This document shows, piece by piece, positions 33,450 to 33,469 of a stretch of DNA of 33,469 nucleotides (positions are counted from its first letter, which is position 1; each line of letters opens with the position of its first letter). The stretch comes from Streptococcus sp. DD13 (GTDB taxonomy: Bacteria > Bacillota > Bacilli > Lactobacillales > Streptococcaceae). The notes under the pieces were generated by a model. The model saw nothing but the letters and a program-made list of their open reading frames with translations, did not search any database and had not been told where the DNA came from. A program made the translations under genes and the position numbers. Where the stretch lies: NCBI RefSeq assembly GCF_001578875.1, contig NZ_KQ969506.1:1234032-1267500 (forward strand), written 5' to 3'.

Positions 33450-33469
33450 AAACTATGTTTTCTTTAGCG

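Overview
The window reads as a low-GC Firmicute chromosome, almost certainly a Streptococcus of the mitis/sanguinis type. The evidence is a PsaBCA/ScaCBA-type manganese transporter divergent from pepO, a malolactic mleS-mleP pair, the prmA-rsmE-relA-dtd block, rarA followed by a probable 6S RNA and tRNA-Lys, strong AGGAGG-type ribosome binding sites, and a streptococcal dispersed intergenic repeat (about 175 bp when complete, with gtgggac/gtcccac ends). I cannot name the species from sequence alone.

Layout. 1-5000: an aldo/keto reductase with a divergent LysR regulator, a two-gene redox operon whose first gene is frameshifted, a lipoprotein hydrolase and a sugar-permease-like DMT transporter. 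5100-8170: a lone ferrochelatase, three very small membrane proteins in an operon, and a GNAT acetyltransferase followed by a decayed second GNAT. 8216-16350: leuS (with an odd extra copy of its own 3' tail just beyond the stop), pepO, and the manganese ABC transporter with its DtxR-type regulator, which carries a one-base frameshift. 16357-24897: dtd, relA, rsmE, prmA, an AT-rich HEPN-domain gene resembling the ApeA anti-phage family wedged directly in front of prmA, gene debris, DUF3013, rarA, a 6S-like RNA and tRNA-Lys. 24900-30200: an AT-rich accessory island. It holds relic ORFs beside the tRNA and a peptide-modification locus (a 43-residue candidate precursor, a peptidase-less ABC exporter, the SPASM tail of a radical SAM enzyme cut off at a dispersed repeat, and a two-gene ABC transporter that could give immunity or export), then an orphan TipC-like immunity gene. 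30370-33469: mleP, mleS and a divergent promoter at the right edge, where mleR would be expected.

How it fits together. Most of the window is conserved core. The accessory content consists of three defence or competition items: the ApeA-like HEPN gene, the RiPP-like locus that has lost most of its maturase, and the orphan immunity protein. Several genes are broken. Two breakpoints (the GNAT relic and the radical SAM relic) lie at copies of the same dispersed repeat, and two others (the SDR gene and the manganese regulator) are single-base losses in homopolymers, which could be real or sequencing errors. No searches could be run, so family assignments rest on motif recognition.
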